Origin: [Eubacterium] yurii
Lineage (GTDB): Bacteria > Bacillota > Clostridia > Peptostreptococcales > Filifactoraceae
Reading direction: 5' to 3'
Assembly (NCBI GenBank): GCA_900167215.1
Contig: FUZS01000004.1
Location: 159,380-223,379, forward strand
DNA: 64,000 nt
The position numbers and the translations under genes were made by a program. Positions 28,690 through 36,156 of the stretch are shown here, piece after piece. The notes beneath the pieces were generated by a model. It was not told the origin of the DNA and did no database searches. It saw only the letters and a list, made by a program, of their open reading frames with translations. How positions within the stretch are numbered: position 1 is the stretch's first letter; each line of letters opens with the position of its first letter.

Positions 28690-29700
28690 ATGGATAAAAT
28701 ATTAAAATTCGTCGTTATTACCAAGAAAACTCCGCTTGAGGAGTTGATTCAAAAGTACAATACCATGGAGCAAGCCAAGTTTTACATCACCCATCTTGGC
28801 GAAGACTTCTCCTTTTATACTAAGCAACATCAAAGATATATGCTTTCCCTCAAAGAGACTGTATCAAGCCTTACAAACTACGGTAAGATGCAAAGATTGG
28901 ACAGGCAGTATCTTCCTAATTTTATCTTTGGAGATGATGATATAGTCGTGGTGGTAGGTCAGGACGGACTGGTGGCAAATACTATGAAGTATCTGAAAAA
29001 TCAGATCATAGTGGCTGTAAATCCTGACAAGTCTCTTTGGGACGGGGTATTGCTGCCCTTTTTACCCTCAGATATGAAGAAAATCATACCTGAGATAATA
29101 AGAGGTAAGAGAGATGTAAAAAATATTTCCATGGCTAAAGTCAGCCTTGCAGACGGTCAGGTCTTGTATGGAGTAAATGACCTCTTCATCGGGCAAAAGA
29201 CTCACACATCTGCAAGATACACTATAAAATTGGACAACTATGAGGAAGATCAGTCATCAAGCGGAATAATAATATCTACAGGTCTTGGAAGTACAGGTTG
29301 GCTCAAGAGCGTAATATCAGGAGCCCTAAATATATCTAAATCTTATAAGTCTATTAATGGAAAAACTGACAGTATCTTGAATTGGAATAAGAAAAATAGT
29401 AGGAGTGTCAAAGATATAAATGCCGAAAATACAAGTAATTATGACAGCTCATACCTAAATATGAGCTGGGACAGTACATCCTTGGTATTTTCAGTGCGTG
29501 AGCCTTTTCCAAGCAAAAGCTCCAAGGCAAACTTTGTATTTGGCATGATAAATAGCGGAAAGAGTCTACAAATTATATCTAAGATGCCTGAAAATGGTGT
29601 AATATTCAGTGATGGAGTAGAAAGTGACTTTTTGACATTTTCATCAGGTATGGAGGCAAGAATACGTCTTTCTAAGAGAAAGGGACATCTTGCAGTCTGA
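28690..29700 (+). CDS. NAD kinase-like protein (divergent)
   Basis: 336 residues. Resembles the ATP-NAD kinase fold: VVVGQDGLVANTMKYL is in the place of the family's GGDGT motif, NPDKSLWDGVLLPF matches the strand after it, and IIISTGLGSTGWLKSV matches the TPTGSTAY region. The altered GGDGT (GQDGL) raises doubt about kinase activity; it may bind NAD or phosphorylate another substrate. Genes of this kind occur paired with SPFH proteins. The canonical NAD kinase gene is not in this window. Downstream intergenic space is 152 nt. Confidence 0.72.
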   Translation: MDKILKFVVITKKTPLEELIQKYNTMEQAKFYITHLGEDFSFYTKQHQRYMLSLKETVSSLTNYGKMQRLDRQYLPNFIFGDDDIVVVVGQDGLVANTMKYLKNQIIVAVNPDKSLWDGVLLPFLPSDMKKIIPEIIRGKRDVKNISMAKVSLADGQVLYGVNDLFIGQKTHTSARYTIKLDNYEEDQSSSGIIISTGLGSTGWLKSVISGALNISKSYKSINGKTDSILNWNKKNSRSVKDINAENTSNYDSSYLNMSWDSTSLVFSVREPFPSKSSKANFVFGMINSGKSLQIISKMPENGVIFSDGVESDFLTFSSGMEARIRLSKRKGHLAV

Positions 29701-29852
29701 TAAATTATAACGTCTAATTTTCAAGATATTGAAAGTGTAGGTTAGAGATTTATTATATTGATATAATTATGTTTTTAAGCTGTTTATTCTTTACAAATAC
29801 CCTTTCAAGAATTATAATAGGTATATAAGCATTATAATTATAGGAGATATAT

Positions 29853-30728
29853 ATGTCACCCAAAAATATGAACCTTAAGATAAGAGATAGCTTATTTATA
29901 GACTTATTTTCAGATAAAAATCGTCTGATACAACTATATAAATCATTAGTAGATGATGAAAGAAAAATCAGCACAGAAGATATAGAGATAATAACCTTGG
30001 AAAATATAATCACAACAGGAGTGTATAATGACCTCGGTTTTAGGGTAAAAGATGAAATAATAATACTTATGGAAGCACAGAGTGTTTACACGGAAAATAT
30101 TGTTCTGAGAGTATTATTTTATCTATCAGATACACTCAAAGACTATATAGAACAAAACAGCCCTAATAAAAACCTTGTAGAACTCTACAGTACAAAAAAG
30201 AGGATGATACCTAAGATAAAACTTTTTACAGTATATACAGGGGATAAACTCATGGAAGACCATGATTTACATCTTAGCGATTTGATGGTAGAAAGTAATA
30301 TAGTCTCAGATATAGATATGAAGGTAAGGGTAATCTGTACAGGGAATAAAAACAATATCTTAGGACAGTATATATTATTTACACAGATATTTTCAAGACA
30401 AAAGAATGAATGTGCAGATGTAAAGCAGGCTATAAAAAATACAATAGAGATATGTATGAATGAAGAGATATTAAAAGAATACTTGTCAATAAGAAAGACG
30501 GAGGTGCAAGAGATGGTAAACGAATATATGAAACAAGAGACAGCCTTTAAGATATTTATGGATGACCAAAGACAGACAGGACTAAGAGAAGGAAGAGAAG
30601 AAGGAAAGATAGATACATTAGTAAATTTTTTTAAAAACGGAGCAGGATTAGATCTAATAAGTAAGGCTGTAGGCATGAGTATAGAAGAAGTGAAGAACAT
30701 ATTAATTGGCAGAGGATTTGAAGTATAA
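29853..30728 (+). CDS. Rpn family recombination-promoting nuclease (PD-(D/E)XK, transposase_31-like)
   Basis: 291 residues. N-terminal PD-(D/E)XK fold: NDLGFRVKDEIIILMEAQS gives the D-x(n)-ExQ catalytic motif of the family; STKKRMIPKIKLFTVYTG follows. The C-terminal 70 residues have a Gly/Arg/Glu-rich REGREEGK linker and a conserved three-helix tail ending GRGFEV. Rpn proteins are DNA nucleases; in Escherichia coli the long form defends against phage and is inhibited by a short form made from an internal start. The same layout is present here (next feature). AGGAGAT precedes ATG 29853. Known mobility function of this family is not transposition proper. Confidence 0.88.
   Translation: MSPKNMNLKIRDSLFIDLFSDKNRLIQLYKSLVDDERKISTEDIEIITLENIITTGVYNDLGFRVKDEIIILMEAQSVYTENIVLRVLFYLSDTLKDYIEQNSPNKNLVELYSTKKRMIPKIKLFTVYTGDKLMEDHDLHLSDLMVESNIVSDIDMKVRVICTGNKNNILGQYILFTQIFSRQKNECADVKQAIKNTIEICMNEEILKEYLSIRKTEVQEMVNEYMKQETAFKIFMDDQRQTGLREGREEGKIDTLVNFFKNGAGLDLISKAVGMSIEEVKNILIGRGFEV
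30513..30728 (+). CDS. Putative intragenic short Rpn product (RpnS-like antitoxin)
   Basis: Inside the nuclease gene, GGAGGTG (30500-30506) lies six bases before an in-frame ATG (30513), a better ribosome binding site than that of the full gene. Translation from it would give 71 residues, the C-terminal tail only. In Escherichia coli rpn genes such internal products bind and block the full-length toxin. Here the existence of the signal is seen; production and function are inferred. Confidence 0.5.
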   Translation: MVNEYMKQETAFKIFMDDQRQTGLREGREEGKIDTLVNFFKNGAGLDLISKAVGMSIEEVKNILIGRGFEV

Positions 30729-30789
30729 GCTTAAAATAAAAATTCTCTGTAAGTCTAATAATGTAAAATAAAAAAAGCAGGTGCAAGAC

Positions 30790-31041
30790 ATGGTAAATGA
30801 ATATATGAAACAAGAGACAGCTTTTAAGATATTCATGGATGATCAAAGACAAACAGGACTAAGAGAGGGAAGAGCAGAAGGAAGAAAAGAAGGAAGAAAA
30901 GAAGGAGAAGAAAAAGGAAAGATAGATACATTAATTAATTTCTTCAAAAACGGAGTTGGTATAGACATAATAAGTAAGGCTGTAGGTATGAGTATGGAAG
31001 AAGTGAAGAGCATATTAATTGGTAGAGGCTTTGAGGTATAA
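30790..31041 (+). CDS. Stand-alone duplicate of the Rpn C-terminal tail (extra RpnS-like protein or remnant)
   Basis: 83 residues from ATG 30790 (a GTG at 30781 is in frame but overlaps AGGTG, the likely ribosome binding site). The sequence repeats the last 71 residues of the upstream nuclease with few changes, plus twelve extra residues in the linker built from GRKEG units. The duplicated segment starts just before the Shine-Dalgarno and includes about 12 nt past the stop codon, so exactly the internal translation unit was copied. It has stayed open and conservative at protein level, which argues for function, though a decaying partial duplication is possible. Confidence 0.55.
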   Translation: MVNEYMKQETAFKIFMDDQRQTGLREGRAEGRKEGRKEGEEKGKIDTLINFFKNGVGIDIISKAVGMSMEEVKSILIGRGFEV

Positions 31042-31149
31042 GCTTGAGTTAAAATTAGCACAAAAATAAAGTATTCATTGATAAAGGTAACAACAAAGCA
31101 AGTTATATTAAGAATTATAAAAATTATTTTAATATTTCAGGAGGGATTG

Positions 31150-32130
31150 ATGAAAAAAATATTTTCTAAGATTGCAGCACTTATGCTGATTTTTACAATT
31201 TTTTCAACAGGGGCATTTGCAGCTTCACCTAAGATGTCAAACTGGGCGAAACCTGCATATGACAGGCTAAGACAAAAACAAATTATACCTTTGATACTTA
31301 GGGATGCTGATCTCAAACAGGAAATCAACAGAAGGGAGTTCACTCACCTGTTAATGAGATATATGGTGGCAAATAACGGCTACAACCTTGAAACATTTGA
31401 TGCTGATATTAAGGATGTAGATGATGATAAATATATCAAGTCTGCCTATGCTCTTGGTATAGTATCAGGTTATCCTGACGGCTCATTTAAACCGCTGTTA
31501 AAAATCAAAAGAAGTGAAGCAGCTGTAATGATGTATAAGGCTGAGTCTTTGGTTAGAAAGGTGCCTGACGGCTCAATATCAAGATTTAAGGATGCAAGAT
31601 TTATTCAAACTTGGGCAAAAAAAGCTGTAGGAGCTATGACAGCATTAGGTGTTATGAGCGGATATAAAAACGGCAATTTCGTACCGTCAAGAAATATATC
31701 AAGACAGGAAACCGTAGTTATGATAGATAAATTGGCAGCCGGAAAGCCAAGTAAGTTGCAAGATGTCTATGAAATAGAAAAAACTGACAAATTTCTTTCA
31801 AAAAGCGACTATAGATATATTTTAGAGAATATACCGGTGAAAAAATTTGACAAAGACTTTATAAAGCAGTATGTTTTTGATACAGACTCTGAAAGAAGAC
31901 TGGATTTGTATAATAAATTCATACTTAACGAAAAATTTGGTAACAAAGTGCTTTCATCTCCAAATCTGATATTTGACTATGATAAGTCAAGCTATGTATT
32001 GGGAATAGAAAAAAAGACATCCGAAAATAAAAAAGTTGAAAAAAGAGTATTTGTAGGAGATCTCATAGAAGACGGCAAATATGTAAAAGTTACAGACATA
32101 ATATTTAGTTCTTGGGTAACTGAGAAATAA
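31150..32130 (+). CDS. Exported S-layer homology (SLH) domain protein
   Basis: 326 residues from ATG 31150, seven bases after GGAGGG; an upstream in-frame ATG adds an implausible 24-residue leader. Signal peptide MKKIFSKIAALMLIFTIF followed by AFA/AS cleavage. Three SLH repeats between about residues 30 and 200: the second has GIVSGYPDGSFKPLLKIKRSE, the third GVMSGYKNGNFVPSRNISRQE. SLH domains bind pyruvylated wall polymers. The C-terminal ~125 residues are unrecognised. It is followed by a strong terminator. Confidence 0.9.
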   Translation: MKKIFSKIAALMLIFTIFSTGAFAASPKMSNWAKPAYDRLRQKQIIPLILRDADLKQEINRREFTHLLMRYMVANNGYNLETFDADIKDVDDDKYIKSAYALGIVSGYPDGSFKPLLKIKRSEAAVMMYKAESLVRKVPDGSISRFKDARFIQTWAKKAVGAMTALGVMSGYKNGNFVPSRNISRQETVVMIDKLAAGKPSKLQDVYEIEKTDKFLSKSDYRYILENIPVKKFDKDFIKQYVFDTDSERRLDLYNKFILNEKFGNKVLSSPNLIFDYDKSSYVLGIEKKTSENKKVEKRVFVGDLIEDGKYVKVTDIIFSSWVTEK

Positions 32131-32137
32131 AAAGAGA

Positions 32138-32174
32138 GGATTTTCAAGGTAGAAAACTTGAAAATCCTTTTTTT
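32138..32174 (+). terminator. Rho-independent terminator of the SLH gene
   Basis: Perfect 11-bp stem GGATTTTCAAG/CTTGAAAATCC, loop GTAGAAAA, followed by T7, eight bases after the stop codon. Confidence 0.92.
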
Positions 32175-32250
32175 ACAATTTCATTGTTATTTCAATTAGA
32201 AAATTATAATTTTTATAAATTTTCTAATAGTGATTAGTATATTACGTATG

Positions 32251-33228
32251 CTATATAAACTGTGTACTTAATATTGAAATTATAGACATTATTGCCGTCA
32301 CTATGCAAAATATGCCCACTACCTTGGTCTCCTTATATCCGCTTAGCTCAAGATGATGATGGAAGGGCGACATCTTAAATACCCTTTTTTTAAACCTCTT
32401 ATAAGCTATGACCTGGATTATTACACTCAGGCTCTCAATTAAGTAAACCAGACCTACTAATATTATAATAAGGTGCATATTCATGGATATAGCTACTGCA
32501 CATACAGCCCCTCCAAGTGCCATAGAGCCGGTATCCCCCATAAAACTCTTTGCAGGATAAGCATTAATCCTCAAGAAACCAAGGCATCCTCCTGTTACCG
32601 CAAAGGCAAACATGCTCTCAGATATGAAACTCATGTTCATAGCTATTATACCAAGAGCAAGCATAGCTATGGATGTTACACTTGATGCCAATCCGTCCAA
32701 GCCGTCAGTAAGATTGACAGAGTTGGTAGTGGCAACTATAGTAAGCACGGTAAAAGGAATGTAAAACATCCCAAGTTTAATCCTATAGCTTGTGAAAGGT
32801 ACTATAATATTTGTATTCCATGCCGAATTTTTTAGTGATAATAAAGTCAGTATCAGGGCAAATACTATTTGCACAAGCAGTTTTTGTTTACTTGTAAGTC
32901 CAAGATTTCTCTTGTTGATTACCTTGACATAGTCATCCATAAATCCTACAAGTGCAAATAGTAGTAGATATAGCAAAAATAGATAGACCTTAGAAAAAGC
33001 TCTAAAATTCAATATCAATGTAGAAGCTATTATAGCTATTATAAATACGACTCCGCCCATCGTAGGCGTACCCGCCTTTGATAGGTGAGACTGCGGTCCT
33101 TCCTCCCTTATCTCCTGTCCGAAATTCAATTTACGAAGCATCATAAGTATCCTTGGAGATATGACAAATGCTATGGAAAATGCAAGCAGAAACGACAGAA
33201 AATACTCAAATAATTGATGATCCAACAT
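32251..33228 (-). CDS. mraY: Phospho-N-acetylmuramoyl-pentapeptide transferase
   Basis: 325 residues, about ten membrane segments. Transfers phospho-MurNAc-pentapeptide to undecaprenyl phosphate, giving lipid I. Conserved residues are seen in GTPTMGG, FMDDYVK (DDx), NLTDGLDGLA, FMGDTGSMALG and the histidine cluster PFHHHLE. It normally lies between murF and murD in the dcw cluster; here it is the last gene of a minus-strand group behind a YacL-like gene, far from ftsW-murG-ftsZ (49-54 kb). Confidence 0.97.
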   Translation of the reverse strand: MLDHQLFEYFLSFLLAFSIAFVISPRILMMLRKLNFGQEIREEGPQSHLSKAGTPTMGGVVFIIAIIASTLILNFRAFSKVYLFLLYLLLFALVGFMDDYVKVINKRNLGLTSKQKLLVQIVFALILTLLSLKNSAWNTNIIVPFTSYRIKLGMFYIPFTVLTIVATTNSVNLTDGLDGLASSVTSIAMLALGIIAMNMSFISESMFAFAVTGGCLGFLRINAYPAKSFMGDTGSMALGGAVCAVAISMNMHLIIILVGLVYLIESLSVIIQVIAYKRFKKRVFKMSPFHHHLELSGYKETKVVGIFCIVTAIMSIISILSTQFI

Positions 33229-33256
33229 ATTCTCCTTTTAAATTAAGTAGTTTAAA

Positions 33257-34333
33257 TTATTTTATCCTTGCAAAAATCATTCTTCCTGCCTGCGTCTGTA
33301 ATACTGAGCTGACTTCTACTTCTGTAGTCGTACCTATCGCACGCCTTCCGTTTTCAACAACTATCATGGTACCGTCGTCAAGATAACCTATACCCTGCGA
33401 ATATTCCTTACCCTCTTTTACTATGTTAAGAGTGATTTTTTCACCTGATACGAGTACAGGTTTTACTGCGTTGGACAGCTCGTTTATATTTAATATCTTG
33501 ATATTTTGTATCTGGGCTACCTTGTTAAGATTGTAGTCGTTTGTTACTACACAACCATTGATTTTTTCTGCAAGCTTTAGGAGTTTTATATCTACCTCTT
33601 CCACTCCGTCTATCTTCATATCGTTGATTTCGACAGCTACATTGCTATTATTTTGTATCTCGTTTAGAATGTCAAGCCCACGTCTACCCTTAACTCTTTT
33701 CAAGTCATCAGCTGAATCCGCTATATATCTTAGCTCATCGAGTACAAAGGTAGGTATGACTATCTTACCTTCCAAAAATCCCGTAGAGATTATCTCTGCA
33801 ATTCTTCCATCTATTATTACGCTGGTATCTAATATTTTATTAGAAATACCGGTAGATTTCTTTCCGCTTTTTTCCTTTGAAAAAGGTCTTTTTTGAAGAT
33901 ATTTTGCTATTTCATCCTTTCTAAGCCTTCCAACATTCATACCGATGTATCCTAAAAATACATATAGAAGTATTGAAATTGGTATACCTGCAAATGGTAT
34001 CTTACTTATAGGATTAGAAAGCAGATAGGCAATCACTATTCCTATTACAAGCCCCACTATACTTGTAATCAATTCAGGCAAAGGCATCTTAAGTATCTGC
34101 CCTTGAAAATAGTTGGCAATTTTTTGTCCCTTATCAATTATAAATGGAGCTAAAAAATAAAATATGATTGCAAATAAAACTGTGATAATTACAGCCAAAC
34201 CTATGTCAAACAGCCTTAATGACATATTTGCCGGTCTTACATCCTTTAAAAAGTCCTTGACTAAAATATAAAATATGATTCCAAAAGTTGCTCCTACAAC
34301 TGCTATTAAATATTTAATCGCCTTTTTTATCAA
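33257..34333 (-). CDS. PIN and TRAM domain membrane protein (YacL-like)
   Basis: 358 residues. Four N-terminal membrane segments (to about residue 145), a PIN ribonuclease-like domain (KILDTSVIIDGRIAEI, then VTNDYNLNKVAQ, with the acidic residues of the active site), and a C-terminal TRAM RNA-binding domain (GIGYLDDGTMIVVENGRRAIG). Family members may act on RNA at the membrane; substrate unknown. Directly follows radA (no gap), the usual Firmicutes order except that disA, normally between them, is missing. Confidence 0.92.
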   Translation of the reverse strand: MIKKAIKYLIAVVGATFGIIFYILVKDFLKDVRPANMSLRLFDIGLAVIITVLFAIIFYFLAPFIIDKGQKIANYFQGQILKMPLPELITSIVGLVIGIVIAYLLSNPISKIPFAGIPISILLYVFLGYIGMNVGRLRKDEIAKYLQKRPFSKEKSGKKSTGISNKILDTSVIIDGRIAEIISTGFLEGKIVIPTFVLDELRYIADSADDLKRVKGRRGLDILNEIQNNSNVAVEINDMKIDGVEEVDIKLLKLAEKINGCVVTNDYNLNKVAQIQNIKILNINELSNAVKPVLVSGEKITLNIVKEGKEYSQGIGYLDDGTMIVVENGRRAIGTTTEVEVSSVLQTQAGRMIFARIK

Positions 34334-35728
34334 TTACTTCACCTCCTTCTTAGATTTTGAAATTGATATTTTCAGCGCCTCTTTGATATTTTTAACTCCT
34401 GTAACTTTAATCTTGTCATTTACTTTGAGGTCTTTTAAATTTGAATATGGTATTAATATTTCTTCAAAGCCCATCTTCAATGCCTCGTTTATCCTGTTTT
34501 GTACGAAGCTGACACTCCTTATCTCTCCTGTAAGACCCACTTCTCCACAGATTGCAAGATTATTTTTGACAGGGCTGTCATAGTAACTTGAGGCTATGGC
34601 TATTACCACTCCCAAGTCTATAAAAGGCTCAGAGATTTTTATACCGCCAGTCAGATTGACATATACGTCATAGCTTTGTATATTGATTCTTGCGTGTTTT
34701 TCCAGTACAGCAAGCAACATATTGAGCCTGTTATAATCCACTCCTGTACCTGTCCTTCGTGGTGATGGAAAGCTCGTTGAGATTACCAAAGATTGTATTT
34801 CAATGAGCATAGGTCTTGTACCTTCAACACTGCTGACTATTGCCGTTCCTGAATTTTCATTTGTATTTTCTGATAATAACATCTTCGAGGGATTGTCCAC
34901 TTCTATAAGCCCTCTATCTGTCATTTCAAATACCCCAAGCTCATTTGTAGAGCCGAATCTATTTTTTACCGCCCTTATCATCCTGTAAGAGTTGAACTTT
35001 TCTCCTTCAAAATAAAGGACTGTATCCACAAGATGTTCAAGCACTCTTGGGCCGGCTATAGCTCCGTCCTTTGTCACATGGCCTACTATGAAACAGCAGA
35101 TATTTCTACTCTTGCATATCTTCATCAATCTACCTGCTATGTCCTTGACCTGTGTTACAGAGCCGGGCAAGGAGTCTGAATACGCTGTAGAGACTGTCTG
35201 TATAGAGTCTATTATCACCACATCAAAACTCTGGTCGCTCAATTTGCTTTCTATGACCTCAAGATTGGTCTGTGCCATTATTAAGATGTCAGAGTCCTGA
35301 CTGAAAATTCTGTCAGCTCTTAATTTTATCTGCTCAAGTGATTCTTCGGCTGAAACGTATAGTACCTTCTTGCTCTTACAGATATTATTTGTAAGCTGCA
35401 GTAATATTGTGGATTTTCCTATGCCGGGATCTCCGCCTATCAGTACAAGAGAGCCGTTTACTATACCGCCTCCAAGCACCCTGTCAAACTCGGCAATACC
35501 TGTAGAAAATCTCGTGTAGTCTCCTCCAGTGACTTCGCATAGTCTCACAGGATCGCTATCTTCTCCACCGCCCATAAGTTCAATTTGTTTTTGAGCCTTC
35601 TTAGTTTTTTCGCTATATACCTCCTCATGAAAACTGTCAGCAGTCCTACATTTTGGGCATATCCCCCACCATTTGGACGTCTCGTATCCGCAGTTTTCAC
35701 AGGTGTACTTTGTCTTTAACTTTGCCAT
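34334..35728 (-). CDS. radA: DNA repair protein RadA
   Basis: 464 residues. Zinc finger CENCG...CPKC at the N-terminus, RecA-like core with Walker A GGDPGIGKST, the RadA-specific KNRFGSTNELG motif, and a Lon-protease-like C-terminal domain (VNLTGGIKISEPFIDLGV). Promotes branch migration in recombinational repair. Lies between clpC and the YacL-like gene; upstream is a long hairpin and a family A repeat. Confidence 0.97.
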   Translation of the reverse strand: MAKLKTKYTCENCGYETSKWWGICPKCRTADSFHEEVYSEKTKKAQKQIELMGGGEDSDPVRLCEVTGGDYTRFSTGIAEFDRVLGGGIVNGSLVLIGGDPGIGKSTILLQLTNNICKSKKVLYVSAEESLEQIKLRADRIFSQDSDILIMAQTNLEVIESKLSDQSFDVVIIDSIQTVSTAYSDSLPGSVTQVKDIAGRLMKICKSRNICCFIVGHVTKDGAIAGPRVLEHLVDTVLYFEGEKFNSYRMIRAVKNRFGSTNELGVFEMTDRGLIEVDNPSKMLLSENTNENSGTAIVSSVEGTRPMLIEIQSLVISTSFPSPRRTGTGVDYNRLNMLLAVLEKHARINIQSYDVYVNLTGGIKISEPFIDLGVVIAIASSYYDSPVKNNLAICGEVGLTGEIRSVSFVQNRINEALKMGFEEILIPYSNLKDLKVNDKIKVTGVKNIKEALKISISKSKKEVK

Positions 35729-35787
35729 AATAATCTCTTTTTCTTTTTCTTTCCTCTATCTTTCTCACATCTATAGCAAGAAAGAGA

Positions 35788-35892
35788 TTATCAGCCTTTT
35801 GTACAGAATCATAATTGATGATATAATCATTGAACTATACAATGTATTAGATTATCATCAATCAGTGGTATCAAGTCATAAAAGGCTGATAA
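35788..35892. repeat. Long inverted repeat between clpC and radA
   Basis: TTATCAGCCTTTT (35788-35800) is the exact reverse complement of AAAAGGCTGATAA (35880-35892). Further in, AATTGATGAT/ATAATC pairs with GATTATCATCAATC. The whole 105 nt can fold into one bulged hairpin on either strand. It lies 60 bases upstream of radA in transcript order. No T-tract. It could be a regulatory leader or another palindromic mobile element; no second copy seen in the window. Confidence 0.55.
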
Positions 35893-36007
35893 ATGATACA
35901 TTCTTATTTAAAACTTACATACTTGTTTTAAATTTATGAAAAAAATTATATGTTATTTTGCTTTGATTATACTGAATTTTAAAAAATGAAATAAATTTTT
36001 AAAATTA

Positions 36008-36130
36008 ATACTAAACTCTATTTAATCTATAGATAATTCTCATTAATAGTTTTAAAAAAATATTATTGATGACTTTATTGTAAATGCGTCAAAAAAATTT
36101 ATCCATTATTCTATTAGATTGATAGTATAA
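36008..36130 (+). repeat. Repeat family A, copy 3 (reference copy)
   Basis: Best-preserved copy, from ATACTAAACTCTATTT to TATTAGATTGATAGTATAA. The two ends form imperfect inverted repeats of about 20 bp. Sits immediately after the clpC stop codon. Confidence 0.65.
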
Positions 36131-36156
36131 GTTTTTCAGTCAGACATTATTTTGTG

